Source: Lentzea guizhouensis (GTDB lineage Bacteria; Actinomycetota; Actinomycetes; Mycobacteriales; Pseudonocardiaceae). Taken from it: a stretch of 64,000 bases of DNA. Under the pieces are notes generated by a model. That model was given only the letters and a program-made list of their open reading frames with translations. It did no database searches and was not told the DNA's origin. Positions 25,033 to 33,070 of the stretch are shown piece by piece. The stretch's first letter is position 1; the number at the start of each line of letters is the position of its first letter. The stretch covers positions 4,154,001 to 4,218,000 of the forward strand of contig NZ_CP016793.1 of assembly GCF_001701025.1 (NCBI RefSeq). The letters run 5' to 3'. The translations under genes and the position numbers were made by a program.

Positions 25033-25236
25033 GTGCCGACCTACGAGTTCCGCTGCCGAACGTGCGACGACACCTTTGAGCTGAAGCGCCCGATGAGCGA
25101 GTCGTCCGCGCCCGCGAGCTGTCCCGACGGCCACGCGGACACGGTGAAGCTGCTGTCCATGGCCGGGATCGGCGGCACCGCCGCGCAACCGAGCGGTGGC
25201 GGCGGCGGGTGTTGTGGCGGCGGCTGCTGCGGCTAG
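25033..25236 (+). CDS. FmdB-family zinc-ribbon protein
   Basis: A 67-residue protein starting PTYEFRCRTCDDTFELKRPM, the FmdB/CxxC_CxxC_SSSS regulatory zinc ribbon. The second Cys pair is reduced to one Cys (ASCPDGHADT). The C terminus is a Gly-Cys run (CCGGGCCG) that could bind another metal. The family is linked to regulation of amide metabolism, but its role in actinobacteria is unknown. Its stop shares CTAG with the stop of the convergent lipoprotein gene. Confidence 0.88.
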   Translation: MPTYEFRCRTCDDTFELKRPMSESSAPASCPDGHADTVKLLSMAGIGGTAAQPSGGGGGCCGGGCCG

Positions 25237-25856
25237 TTCGGAGTCCGGGACAGCATGGTCTCGGCGATCTTGCGGCCCTGCTCGCAGACCGGGCCGAACT
25301 TGCCGGTCGAGTCGATCACGATGATGCCGAGCCCGCCGCCGTCGTAGGGCGCGACCAGCACGCACGTCGGCTGCACCTCGGGGTCGTCCGAGCGGTCGAG
25401 GTAGGTGACCTTCTGGCCGTTCACGTCGTACTCGCCGGTGGTGCGCTCGATGGTGATCTGCCTGCCCTCGCGGAACCGCAGCGAGACGCCTACCTCGACG
25501 TTGTCGACCTTCGTCGTCCACCGGCACGACTGGTCGAACGTCGAGTCGTAGTTGATCTGCGTGGGCGGTGTCTCCGGCTTCGCGCCGGGGTAGGGCAGGT
25601 CCGTCCACTTCAGCACGGCGCACACGCCCTGCACCTCACCGTCGATCGGCGCGGTGTCCGGGTCCTCGGGGTCTTCTGCGGAGGGATCCTCGGACGTGGG
25701 GTCTTCCGGCGAGGGGTCCTCCGACGACGGCGCCTCCTGGTCGAACGGTGACGCCGCGTCGATGGCGTCCTGCGCCTTCGGACTGCCCTCGATCGTCTTC
25801 CCGGCACAGCCGGACGCGAGCAAGAGGACAGCCAACAGGAGCACCAGTCGACGCAT
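25233..25856 (-). CDS. DUF3558-type lipoprotein with acidic repeat linker
   Basis: A 207-residue predicted lipoprotein with signal LLLAVLLLASGC. An acidic linker (about 37-70) repeats SEDP/PEDP units. The folded domain has VCAVLKWTDLPYPG, SCRWTTKVDNVEVGVSLRF, PTCVLVAPYDGGGLGI and VCEQGRKIAETML, with four cysteines. This matches the DUF3558 surface lipoproteins of mycobacteria and relatives, function unknown. ATG at 25856 was chosen because it opens the signal peptide directly. Confidence 0.82.
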   Translation of the reverse strand: MRRLVLLLAVLLLASGCAGKTIEGSPKAQDAIDAASPFDQEAPSSEDPSPEDPTSEDPSAEDPEDPDTAPIDGEVQGVCAVLKWTDLPYPGAKPETPPTQINYDSTFDQSCRWTTKVDNVEVGVSLRFREGRQITIERTTGEYDVNGQKVTYLDRSDDPEVQPTCVLVAPYDGGGLGIIVIDSTGKFGPVCEQGRKIAETMLSRTPN

Positions 25857-25861
25857 GGCTC

Positions 25862-25885
25862 CACCATGCCACGTCCGGCATGGTG
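25862..25885 (-). terminator. Hairpin after the double dehydrogenase gene
   Basis: CACCATGCC and GGCATGGTG are perfect 9-base arms around ACGTCC. It lies 21 bp beyond the stop of the dehydrogenase gene on the minus strand and just before the lipoprotein start, so it could also affect that gene. Confidence 0.6.
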
Positions 25886-25906
25886 CCCCTGTTAGCGGCA
25901 CAGCCC

Positions 25907-27682
25907 TCACGAGTAGTCGCGGAAGCCCTTGCCCGTCTTGCGGCCGAGCCGGCCTGCCGTGACCAGGTGTTCCAGCAGCGGCGCCGGTGCGAAACCGGGC
26001 TCGCGGAACTCCAGGTACAGCGTCCGCTCGATCGCCAGCGACACGTCCAGGCCCACGACGTCCAGCAGTGCGAACGGACCCATCGGCAGGCCGCAGCCGA
26101 CCTTCATGGCGTTGTCGATGTCGTCGGCCTCCGCGTAGTGGGCCTCCAGCATCTTCACCGCGTCGTTGAGGTACGGGAAGAGCAGCGCGTTCACGATGAA
26201 GCCGGCGACGTCACCGCAGTGCACGGGGTGCTTGCCGAGGTCGAGGCAGATCTTGCGGGCCGTGGCCACCACGTCGGCGCCCGTGGAGATCGTCTCGACG
26301 ACCTCCACCAGCTTCATGACCTGCGCCGGGTTGAAGAAGTGCAGGCCGACGACGTCCTGCGGGCGCGAGGTGGCCGCGGCGATCTCGACGACCGGCAGCG
26401 AGGACGTGGTCGTCGCGAGCACGGCGCCGGGCTTGCACGCCTCGTCGAGCGCCGCGAAGACCTCCTTCTTGATGCCGATCTCCTCGGCGACCGCCTCGAC
26501 CACCAGGTCGCAGTCGGCGAGCTCGACGAACTCCACGGCGGGCGTGATGCGCGCCAGGGCGGCGTCCCGGTCGGCCTCGCTGAGCTTGCCCTTCGACACG
26601 GCGCGCTCCAGCGACCTGCGGACCGCGGCGATCGCCTTCTCGGCCTTGTCCAGACCGCGGGCCCGCAGCACCACGTCGTAGCCGCGCTTGGCGAACACCT
26701 CGGCGATGCCGGTGGCCATCGTGCCGGTGCCGATCACGCCGACCCGCCGCACCTCGCGCGAGGGCACCGAGCTGTCCACAGTGGACGGCGTGTGCGCGTC
26801 GGCCACCACGGTCGGCGAGTCGGGGCCGTCGTAGGTGTAGAAGCCGCGCCCGGTCTTGCGGCCCAGCAGCCCGGCCGTGATCATCTGCTTCAGCAGCGGC
26901 GCCGGCGCGTGCAGGCGGTTGCGCGACTGGTGGTACATCGTGTCGAGGATCTCGTAGGCGGTGTCCAGGCCGATGAGGTCCAGCAACGCCAGCGGGCCCA
27001 TCGGGTAGCCGCAGCCGTAGCGCATCGCGGCGTCGAGGTCCTCGCGCGTGGCGTACTTCGACTCCAGCATCTTCACCGCGTGGTTGAGGTACGGGAAGAG
27101 CAGGGCGTTCGCGATGAACCCGGCCCGGTCGCCGATCACGACCGGCGACTTGCCCAGCCGTTCTGCGAACGCGACCACGTCGGCGATCACGTCCGGCTCG
27201 GTGACGACCGTGCGCACGACCTCGACCAGCTTCAGCACCTGCGTGGGGTTGAAGAAGTGCAGGCCGACGACCTTGCCCGGCCGCCCGGTGTGCACGCCGA
27301 TCTCGGTGATCGACAGCGAGGAGGTGTTGGAGGCGATGACCGCCTCCGGCTTCAGGATCTGGTCGAGCTCGCGGAAGATGCCCGCCTTGAGCTCGATGCT
27401 CTCCGGCACCGCCTCGACCACCAGGTCGCAGTCGGCGAGGTCCGCGAGCGCCAGCGAGGTCGTGACCCGGCCGAGCAGCGCGGTCTTCTCGTCCTCGGTC
27501 AGCTTCTCCCGGCGCACGGCCCTGGTGGTCGAGTGCTCGAGGTGTCCGAGGCCGCGTTCGAGGCCGGCCGCGTCGACGTCCACCACCCTCACCGCCAGCC
27601 CGGTGCGGGCGAGCACCTCCACGATGCCCGCGCCCATGGTTCCGAAGCCGACGACTCCGACGGTGCTGATCTCGCGCGCCAC
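25907..27682 (-). CDS. Tandem-duplicated 3-hydroxybutyryl-CoA dehydrogenase
   Basis: A 591-residue protein with two complete 3-hydroxyacyl-CoA dehydrogenase units in series. Unit 1 (about 1-285) has VGVVGFGTMGAGIVEVLA, VVEAVPES and GLHFFNP. Unit 2 (about 313-591) has VGVIGTGTMATGIAEVFA, VVEAVAEE and GLHFFNP. Each keeps the NAD-binding loop, the catalytic His/Glu pair and the C-terminal FPYLN dimer domain. It oxidises or reduces the (S)-3-hydroxybutyryl-CoA/acetoacetyl-CoA pair in fatty-acid, butanoate and ethylmalonyl-CoA metabolism. A TTAC-N6-GTAG operator candidate lies 31 bp upstream. Confidence 0.94.
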   Translation of the reverse strand: MAREISTVGVVGFGTMGAGIVEVLARTGLAVRVVDVDAAGLERGLGHLEHSTTRAVRREKLTEDEKTALLGRVTTSLALADLADCDLVVEAVPESIELKAGIFRELDQILKPEAVIASNTSSLSITEIGVHTGRPGKVVGLHFFNPTQVLKLVEVVRTVVTEPDVIADVVAFAERLGKSPVVIGDRAGFIANALLFPYLNHAVKMLESKYATREDLDAAMRYGCGYPMGPLALLDLIGLDTAYEILDTMYHQSRNRLHAPAPLLKQMITAGLLGRKTGRGFYTYDGPDSPTVVADAHTPSTVDSSVPSREVRRVGVIGTGTMATGIAEVFAKRGYDVVLRARGLDKAEKAIAAVRRSLERAVSKGKLSEADRDAALARITPAVEFVELADCDLVVEAVAEEIGIKKEVFAALDEACKPGAVLATTTSSLPVVEIAAATSRPQDVVGLHFFNPAQVMKLVEVVETISTGADVVATARKICLDLGKHPVHCGDVAGFIVNALLFPYLNDAVKMLEAHYAEADDIDNAMKVGCGLPMGPFALLDVVGLDVSLAIERTLYLEFREPGFAPAPLLEHLVTAGRLGRKTGKGFRDYS

Positions 27683-27712
27683 TGCAGACCTCCCTGCGGG
27701 GTAAAGCGTGGG

Positions 27713-27726
27713 CTACCAAGGAGTAA
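27713..27726. promoter_or_regulatory. Candidate operator upstream of the double dehydrogenase gene
   Basis: Read on the minus strand it is TTACTCCTTGGTAG, keeping the TTAC and GTA half-sites at the same N6 spacing as the sites at 3374 and 30598 but with a different centre. It is the weakest of the five. Confidence 0.4.
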
Positions 27727-27878
27727 CTTGCGGGCGACTATGCCACTCCCGGCGTGAACGGGCGCCGTGAGCTTCGCCATCAGGATCGAAACAGTTATCG
27801 ATCTGGCAATCGACTAGAACAGACCCCTAAGTCTCAGAACCCCTATCGGCGCAACGGTTTTGTGCTCCGAACGAGGAA

Positions 27879-27907
27879 CGGCCGCGACTCCGTGGGAGCC
27901 GCGGCCG
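27879..27907. terminator. Strong hairpin terminator after the DivIVA-like gene
   Basis: Thirteen-base arms CGGCCGCGACTCC and GGAGCCGCGGCCG with one mismatch and a GTG loop, 20 bp past the minus-strand stop at 27928. Confidence 0.8.
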
Positions 27908-27927
27908 CTGTCAGCGACGGTGCGCTG

Positions 27928-29202
27928 TCAGGACTTCTTCGCCGGTTGCGGACGCGTGATCTTCTTCGTCGGCCCGTCCACCTGGGCCGGCTGCGGTGCC
28001 TGCTTCGCCTGCGCGGGCTTGGCCGGTGCCTGCTGTGCGGCCGGTGCGGGCGTGGCAGGGGGCTGCGGAACGGCCTGCGGCTGCGCGGCCTGCGTCGGCG
28101 CGGGAGCCTGGGCCTGCTGAGGAGCCTGGGGTGCGACGGCCGCGGGTGCCGGAGCAGGCGCGGCGGGAGCGTGCGTGGTCTGCACCGCGGCCGGCTCGGC
28201 CTCGGCCTCGAGCGGGTCGAGCAGCGGCACGACGTCCTGCAACGCCGCCCGCACGCCGTGCAGCTGGTGCGACAGGCGGTTGCGCAGGTTGCGGAGCTGG
28301 TCCACGCGCTGGCTCGCGGCCGTGGTGCGGCGGTTCGCCTCCTCGGTGGCCTCGCGCACGCGGCGGTTCGCCTCGTCCGTGGCCTCCTGGATGCGGGCGG
28401 TCGCCTCGGTGACCGCGTCGTGGCGGCGGCGGTTGGCCTCCTCGGTGGCCTCGCGCACGCGGCGTTCGGCTTCGGCCTTGGAGTTCGCCTGCTCCTGTGC
28501 CACGGCGGCCCGGATCCTCGTGGCCTCCTCGGTGACCTCGCGCATCCTGCGGTCGATCTCCGCCTTGGAGTTCGCCTCCTGGGTGGCCAGCGTGGCCATG
28601 GCCTCCGTGCGGCGGGCGGCCATCGCGATCTCGAAGTCCTCCTCGACGGTCACGCGGCGCTGCTCGGACTCGTCGGCGATCTTGCGGGCGGAGGCCTCCG
28701 CCTCGGAGACGATCTTCTCGGCCTCGGCGCGCGCCGTCTCGAGAACGCCCTTGTGCTCGGCCTCCATGGCCGCGCGGCGCTCGTCGAGCTCCTGGATCAG
28801 CTTCTCGTAGCGCTGGCGGAGCACACCCGCGTCGGCTTCCGCCTTGGCGCGGATGTGCCCGCCTTCCGCTTCGGCACGGGCCTTGATCTCGTTCGCCTCG
28901 TCCTGCGCCAGCCGCAACATGCGCTGGAGGCGCTCGGAAAGCCCCTCCAGCGTCGTCGGCGGCAGCGACAACCGCTCCACCTGGTTGCGCAGCTCGGTCA
29001 TCTCCGAGCGGGCGGCCTCCAGCTGGCGCGCGAGGTCGGACGTCTGGGAGACGGCGGCATCGCGGTCGGCGGCCAGCAGCCGCAGGTCCGAGTCGAGGCG
29101 TTCGAGGTGGTCCTCGACCTGGGCGCGGTCGTAACCGCGCTTGACGATGTCGAATCCGGATCCCAGTGGGACGAGGTCACGGTCGTCGGCGAGGGGGCCC
29201 AT
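27928..29202 (-). CDS. DivIVA-like long coiled-coil protein (Scy/FilP type)
   Basis: A 424-residue protein. Residues 15-45 (GFDIVKRGYDRAQVEDHLERL) match the DivIVA N-terminal motif. Residues 45-340 form a nearly continuous coiled coil with Ala/Glu/Arg-rich repeats (EANRRVREATEEANRR). The last 80 residues are an Ala/Pro/Gln tail ending in a basic stretch (KKITRPQPAKKS). Proteins of this build organise polar growth and cell shape in filamentous actinomycetes. ATG at 29202 is preceded by GAGGGG; a GTG at 29211 is possible. It is transcribed alone. Confidence 0.82.
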   Translation of the reverse strand: MGPLADDRDLVPLGSGFDIVKRGYDRAQVEDHLERLDSDLRLLAADRDAAVSQTSDLARQLEAARSEMTELRNQVERLSLPPTTLEGLSERLQRMLRLAQDEANEIKARAEAEGGHIRAKAEADAGVLRQRYEKLIQELDERRAAMEAEHKGVLETARAEAEKIVSEAEASARKIADESEQRRVTVEEDFEIAMAARRTEAMATLATQEANSKAEIDRRMREVTEEATRIRAAVAQEQANSKAEAERRVREATEEANRRRHDAVTEATARIQEATDEANRRVREATEEANRRTTAASQRVDQLRNLRNRLSHQLHGVRAALQDVVPLLDPLEAEAEPAAVQTTHAPAAPAPAPAAVAPQAPQQAQAPAPTQAAQPQAVPQPPATPAPAAQQAPAKPAQAKQAPQPAQVDGPTKKITRPQPAKKS

Positions 29203-29238
29203 GCCCCTCACGCTACCCGTTCGAGTGTCCCCGGAAGG

Positions 29239-30552
29239 TCACACACCCCGGAATCGATTGATAGCCGTGAGGTGCTTCGCGCGCATCTCGTGATCGAGAA
29301 CACCCAGACCCTCTTCCGGGGCAAGGCACAGCACGCCGACCTTGCCCTGGTGCGCGTTGCGGTGCACGTCGTGCGCTGCCTGGCCCGTCTCGTCCATTGA
29401 GTACACCTTGGACACCGTCGGGTGGATCTTTCCCTTGGCGATCAACCGGTTCGCCTCCCACGCCTCGCGGTAGTTCGCGAAGTGGGACGACAGGATGTGC
29501 TTGAGGTTCATCCAGAGGTAGCGGTTGTCGTACTGGTGCATGTACCCGGAGGTCGACGCGCACGTGACGATCTTGCCGCCCTTGCGCGCGACGAACACGG
29601 ACGCGCCGAACGTCTCCCGGCCGGGGTGCTCGAACACGATGTCCGGGTCCTCACCGCCGGTGAGCTCGCGGATCTTCGCGCCGAAGCGCTTCCACTCCTT
29701 GGGGTCCTGCTCGTGCTCGTTCTTCCAGAACCTGTAGCCCTCCGCGGACCGGTCGATGATCAGCTCCGCGCCCATGGACCGGACGATCTCCGCCTTCTCC
29801 GGCGAGGACACGACGCAGACCGGCGTCGCACCGCCGTTGAGGGCGAACTGCGTGGCGTAGGAACCCAGACCGCCGGACGCGCCCCAGATCAGGACCGTGT
29901 CGCCCTGCTTCATGTTCGCGCCGTTGGTCGACACCAGCTGCCGGTAGGCGGTGGAGTTCACCAGGCCGGGCGAGGCCGCCTCCTCCCAGGTGAGGTGCCT
30001 GGGCATCGGCATGAGCTGGTTCGACTTCACCAGCGCGAGGTCGGCGAGGCCGCCGAAGTTCGTCTCGAAGCCCCAGATCCGCTGCTGCGGGTCGAGCATC
30101 GTGTCGTTGTGCCCGTCCGGCGCCTCCAGCGGCACGTCCAGGCAGTGCGCGACGACCCGGTCGCCCGGCTTCCACGCGGTGACGCCGGGACCGGTGCGCA
30201 CGACGACGCCGGCCAGGTCGGAGCCGACGACGTGGTAGGGCAGGTCGTGGCGGCCGCCCAGCTTCCGCAGGAAGCCGAACGTGGACACCGGCTCGAAGAT
30301 CGAGGTCCACACGGTGTTGTAGTTGATCGCGGACGCCATCACGGCGACCAGCGCCTCACCGGGGCCGAGCTCCGGCGTGGCGACCTCGTCGATGTGCAGC
30401 GACTTGCGAGGGTCCTTGTCCCTCGTCTCGAGGCCCGAGAACATGTCGGCCTCGTCCGCGTGCACGGTCACGCCCCGGTAGCTCTCGGGCACGTCCAACG
30501 AGCCGATCGCGTCCAGCTCGTCGGCCAGGATCGCATCAAGGATCTTCTGCAC
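29239..30552 (-). CDS. ccr: Crotonyl-CoA carboxylase/reductase
   Basis: A 437-residue medium-chain dehydrogenase-fold enzyme that reductively carboxylates crotonyl-CoA to ethylmalonyl-CoA with NADPH and CO2. Family marks are VMASAINYNTVWTSIFEPVSTFGFLRK, YHVVGSDLAGVVVRTGPGV, the cofactor loop IWGASGGLGSYATQFA and the C-terminal WMNLKHILSSHFANYREAWEAN. It defines the ethylmalonyl-CoA pathway and also supplies extender units for polyketides. GTG at 30552 has AAGGAA 7 bases upstream. A palindromic operator and a divergent TetR gene lie immediately upstream, so it is probably regulated by that TetR. Confidence 0.97.
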   Translation of the reverse strand: MQKILDAILADELDAIGSLDVPESYRGVTVHADEADMFSGLETRDKDPRKSLHIDEVATPELGPGEALVAVMASAINYNTVWTSIFEPVSTFGFLRKLGGRHDLPYHVVGSDLAGVVVRTGPGVTAWKPGDRVVAHCLDVPLEAPDGHNDTMLDPQQRIWGFETNFGGLADLALVKSNQLMPMPRHLTWEEAASPGLVNSTAYRQLVSTNGANMKQGDTVLIWGASGGLGSYATQFALNGGATPVCVVSSPEKAEIVRSMGAELIIDRSAEGYRFWKNEHEQDPKEWKRFGAKIRELTGGEDPDIVFEHPGRETFGASVFVARKGGKIVTCASTSGYMHQYDNRYLWMNLKHILSSHFANYREAWEANRLIAKGKIHPTVSKVYSMDETGQAAHDVHRNAHQGKVGVLCLAPEEGLGVLDHEMRAKHLTAINRFRGV

Positions 30553-30597
30553 GGCGGCATTCCTTCCCGGTGAGGGATCGTCGCAGGTTGCCGGAGG

Positions 30598-30611
30598 TTA
30601 CCGACCAGTAA
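30598..30611. promoter_or_regulatory. Candidate operator TTACCGACCAGTAA in the ccr/tetR divergent region
   Basis: TTAC and GTAA are perfect arms around CGACCA, 46 bp before the ccr start. This is the most complete match to the motif shared with 3374, 16627 and 31803. Being in the regulator's own divergent promoter, it is the natural primary site of the TetR protein. Confidence 0.65.
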
Positions 30612-30762
30612 ACGATCCAGAATCATGCCTGTGAGGGATTCCACTCAGATTTCTTGACCGGGCGGCCAACCAAGAGGAGCGTGGAAGTCGCGAGGCACTG
30701 ATCAAGCCAGAGACCGGCGGACCCGGGAAATGTCCCGGGCCCACACACCCGCGGAGGAACGT

Positions 30763-31335
30763 GTGGCGGATTCGGCCAAGGAGCGCATCCTGGCCGCGGC
30801 CGAGGAGCTGTTCGCGGAGTCGGGTTTCGACGCCACGCCGACCTCGCGCGTCGCCGACCGCGCCGGCGTGCCCAAGGGTCTGGTGCACTACTACTTCAAC
30901 CGCAAGAAGGACCTGCTCGTCGCACTCGTCGCGCGGCTGCCGGACAGCACGGTCGACCACCGCGGCGTCGTCGTCGCGGGGGACGTGGCGGAGTCGTTGC
31001 GCAGGCTCGTCGCGGCACTCGACGCGCAGCTGACCGCGTCGCCGCTGTTGTCGCATCTGTTGTGGCGTGAGGCGGATGCGCATCCCGCGGTGCGCGATGC
31101 CATGCGGGCGCGGTACGACGACGTGGCGGCGCAGATCGAGCAGGTCATCCTCGCCGCGGGCGGTCCGGCGGTGGCGGCCGACGACGTCGCAGCGGCCGCG
31201 GCACTCCTCGCGCTGGCCGTGAGCTACCGGCACTCGGTGGCGCGGCACAGCGACGAGGACGACCCGATCGACCGGGAGCTGACGTTCGTGGCTAGTGCGC
31301 TGACCCGGCAGCCGCCGGCTCGACCAGCTCGATGA
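30763..31335 (+). CDS. TetR-family regulator divergent from ccr
   Basis: A 190-residue TetR protein. The helix-turn-helix (about 8-52) reads AAEELFAESGFDATPTSRVADRAGVPKGLVHYYFNRKKDLL. The C-terminal domain is Ala-rich and probably binds a CoA ester or related ligand. GTG at 30763 is chosen for its GGAGGA at spacing 4; an ATG at 30730 is upstream. It is divergent from ccr, as CcrR is in Methylorubrum (a TetR-type regulator of ethylmalonyl-CoA genes); whether it is orthologous is unknown. The 3' end overlaps the epimerase gene by 44 bases. Confidence 0.9.
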   Translation: MADSAKERILAAAEELFAESGFDATPTSRVADRAGVPKGLVHYYFNRKKDLLVALVARLPDSTVDHRGVVVAGDVAESLRRLVAALDAQLTASPLLSHLLWREADAHPAVRDAMRARYDDVAAQIEQVILAAGGPAVAADDVAAAAALLALAVSYRHSVARHSDEDDPIDRELTFVASALTRQPPARPAR

Positions 31336-31744
31336 GCACGCCGCCCGCGTCCTTGGGGTGCACGAAGTTGACCCGGCTGTTCGACGTGCCGCGCTTGGCG
31401 TTGTCGTAGAGCAACCGCAGACCCTTCCGGCGCAGGGCGTCCGCCGCGACGTCCACATCGGACACCCGGTAGGCGAGCTGCTGCAGGCCGGGGCCGCTGC
31501 GCCCAATGAACTTGGCGATCGTGGAGGACTCGGTGAGCGGCGCGAGCAGCTGGATCGCGGTGCCGCCGTGGTCGCCGGGCGCGTGCAGCATCGCCTCGCG
31601 CACGCCCTGCTCCTCGTTCACCTCTTCGTGGGCCACCTCGAGGCCGAAGTTGTCGCGGTAGAACGCGATCGCGACGTCGAGATCGGGCACCGCGATGCCC
31701 ACGTGGTCGATCGCGGTCACGAATCGAGCGATGTCTGCGTTCAT
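31292..31744 (-). CDS. mce: Methylmalonyl-CoA/ethylmalonyl-CoA epimerase
   Basis: A 150-residue vicinal-oxygen-chelate fold epimerase. Metal ligands appear as the His of IDHVGIAVPDLD (14), Gln in AIQLLAPL and Glu in LIELVEP. The GLQQLAYRVSDVDVAADALRRKGLRLLYD segment is typical. It interconverts the 2S and 2R forms of methylmalonyl-CoA, and in the ethylmalonyl-CoA pathway also ethylmalonyl-CoA. Position next to ccr, the thiolase and meaB supports that role. The gene overlaps tetR tail to tail and is divergent from the thiolase gene. Confidence 0.94.
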   Translation of the reverse strand: MNADIARFVTAIDHVGIAVPDLDVAIAFYRDNFGLEVAHEEVNEEQGVREAMLHAPGDHGGTAIQLLAPLTESSTIAKFIGRSGPGLQQLAYRVSDVDVAADALRRKGLRLLYDNAKRGTSNSRVNFVHPKDAGGVLIELVEPAAAGSAH

Positions 31745-31802
31745 AGCGGGGAAGGGTAACTACTCGATCGGTGCAGGTGTCGCTGTGCGAGGTCTCACAG
31801 AA

Positions 31803-31816
31803 TTACCGCCCAGTAG
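31803..31816. promoter_or_regulatory. Candidate operator TTACCGCCCAGTAG upstream of the thiolase gene
   Basis: It keeps TTACCG and CCAGTA of the motif at 30598. It lies 53 bp before the thiolase start and 58 bp before the epimerase start, so it could control both divergent genes. Confidence 0.55.
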
Positions 31817-31869
31817 CCGCGGGTATGGTGCTGAAGTTAACGACCGTTCGCTCTTCCATGGAGGCAGCT

Positions 31870-33060
31870 GTGTCCGGTTCCGTCATCGTCGCCGGGGCGC
31901 GCACCCCGATGGGTCGACTGCTCGGATCGCTCAAGGACTTCTCCGGCGCTCAGCTCGGTGGTGTCGCGATCAAGGCGGCGCTGGAACGCGCGGGCGTGGC
32001 TCCGGAGCAGGTGGAGTACGTGATCATGGGCCAGGTGCTCACCGCGGGCGCCGGCCAGATCCCGGCGCGCCAGGCCGCGGCCGCCGCCGGCATCCCGATG
32101 ACCGTGCCCGCCCTGTCGATCAACAAGGTGTGCCTGTCCGGCATCGACGCGATCGCGCTGGCCGACCAGCTGATCCGCGCCGGTGAGTTCGACGTCGTGG
32201 TCGCCGGTGGCCAGGAGTCGATGACCCAGGCGCCGCACCTGCTGCCGAAGTCGCGCGGCGGGTTCAAGTACGGCGACGTGTCGATGGTCGACCACATGGC
32301 GCACGACGGCCTGTTCTGCGCGTTCGACCAGGTCGCGATGGGGTCGTCGACCGAGAAGTACAACGGCCGCCACGGCGTGACCCGCGAGGAGCAGGACGCC
32401 TTCTCCGCGCGGTCGCACCAGCTCGCCGCGAAGGCCGCTGAGAACGGCGTGTTCGCGCAGGAGATCGCGCCGGTCGAGATCCCGCAGCGCAAGGGCGACC
32501 CCGTGGTGTTCAGCACCGACGAGGGCGTCCGCGCGGACACGACCGCCGAGTCGCTGGGCAAGCTGCGTCCCGCGTTCGCCGCGGACGGCACGATCACCGC
32601 GGGCTCGGCGTCGCAGATCTCCGACGGCGCGGCCGCCGTCGTGGTGATGAGCAAGGCCAAGGCCGAGGAGCTGGGCCTCGAGTGGATCGCGGAGATCGGC
32701 GCGCACGGCGTGGTCGCCGGCCCCGACGCCTCGCTGCACGAGCAGCCGTCCAACGCGATCAAGGCCGCGTGCGCCAAGGAGGGCATCTCGCCCGCCGACC
32801 TCGACCTGGTCGAGATCAACGAGGCGTTCGCGGCGGTCGGCATCGTGTCCACCCGTCAGCTCGGGATCTCCGAGGACAAGGTCAACGTCAACGGCGGCGC
32901 CATCGCGCTCGGCCACCCGATCGGCATGTCCGGCGCCCGCATCGCCCTGCACCTCGCCCTGGAGCTGCAGCGGCGTGGCGGCGGCGTGGGTGCCGCGGCG
33001 CTGTGCGGTGGCGGTGGTCAGGGCGACGCTCTGATCATCCGCGTGCCTTCCAAGGCTTAA
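31870..33060 (+). CDS. Acetyl-CoA C-acetyltransferase (thiolase)
   Basis: A 396-residue biosynthetic-type thiolase that condenses two acetyl-CoA to acetoacetyl-CoA. The acyl-accepting Cys88 is in [12 protein letters not shown], and His349 ([12 protein letters not shown]) and Cys379 (LCGGGGQG) complete the active site. GTG at 31870 is preferred because GGAGG is at spacing 5; an in-frame ATG at 31858 overlaps that site. It feeds the ethylmalonyl-CoA pathway or butanoate and polyhydroxybutyrate metabolism. meaB follows 10 bp downstream. Confidence 0.95.
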   Translation: MSGSVIVAGARTPMGRLLGSLKDFSGAQLGGVAIKAALERAGVAPEQVEYVIMGQVLTAGAGQIPARQAAAAAGIPMTVPALSINKVCLSGIDAIALADQLIRAGEFDVVVAGGQESMTQAPHLLPKSRGGFKYGDVSMVDHMAHDGLFCAFDQVAMGSSTEKYNGRHGVTREEQDAFSARSHQLAAKAAENGVFAQEIAPVEIPQRKGDPVVFSTDEGVRADTTAESLGKLRPAFAADGTITAGSASQISDGAAAVVVMSKAKAEELGLEWIAEIGAHGVVAGPDASLHEQPSNAIKAACAKEGISPADLDLVEINEAFAAVGIVSTRQLGISEDKVNVNGGAIALGHPIGMSGARIALHLALELQRRGGGVGAAALCGGGGQGDALIIRVPSKA

Positions 33061-33070
33061 TGTCCTCCAG

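Noticed and set aside
25640-25745. Short repeats that could suggest a tandem-repeat array
   Set aside because: They encode the SEDP/PEDP acidic linker of a lipoprotein and carry no spacer structure; not a CRISPR array.
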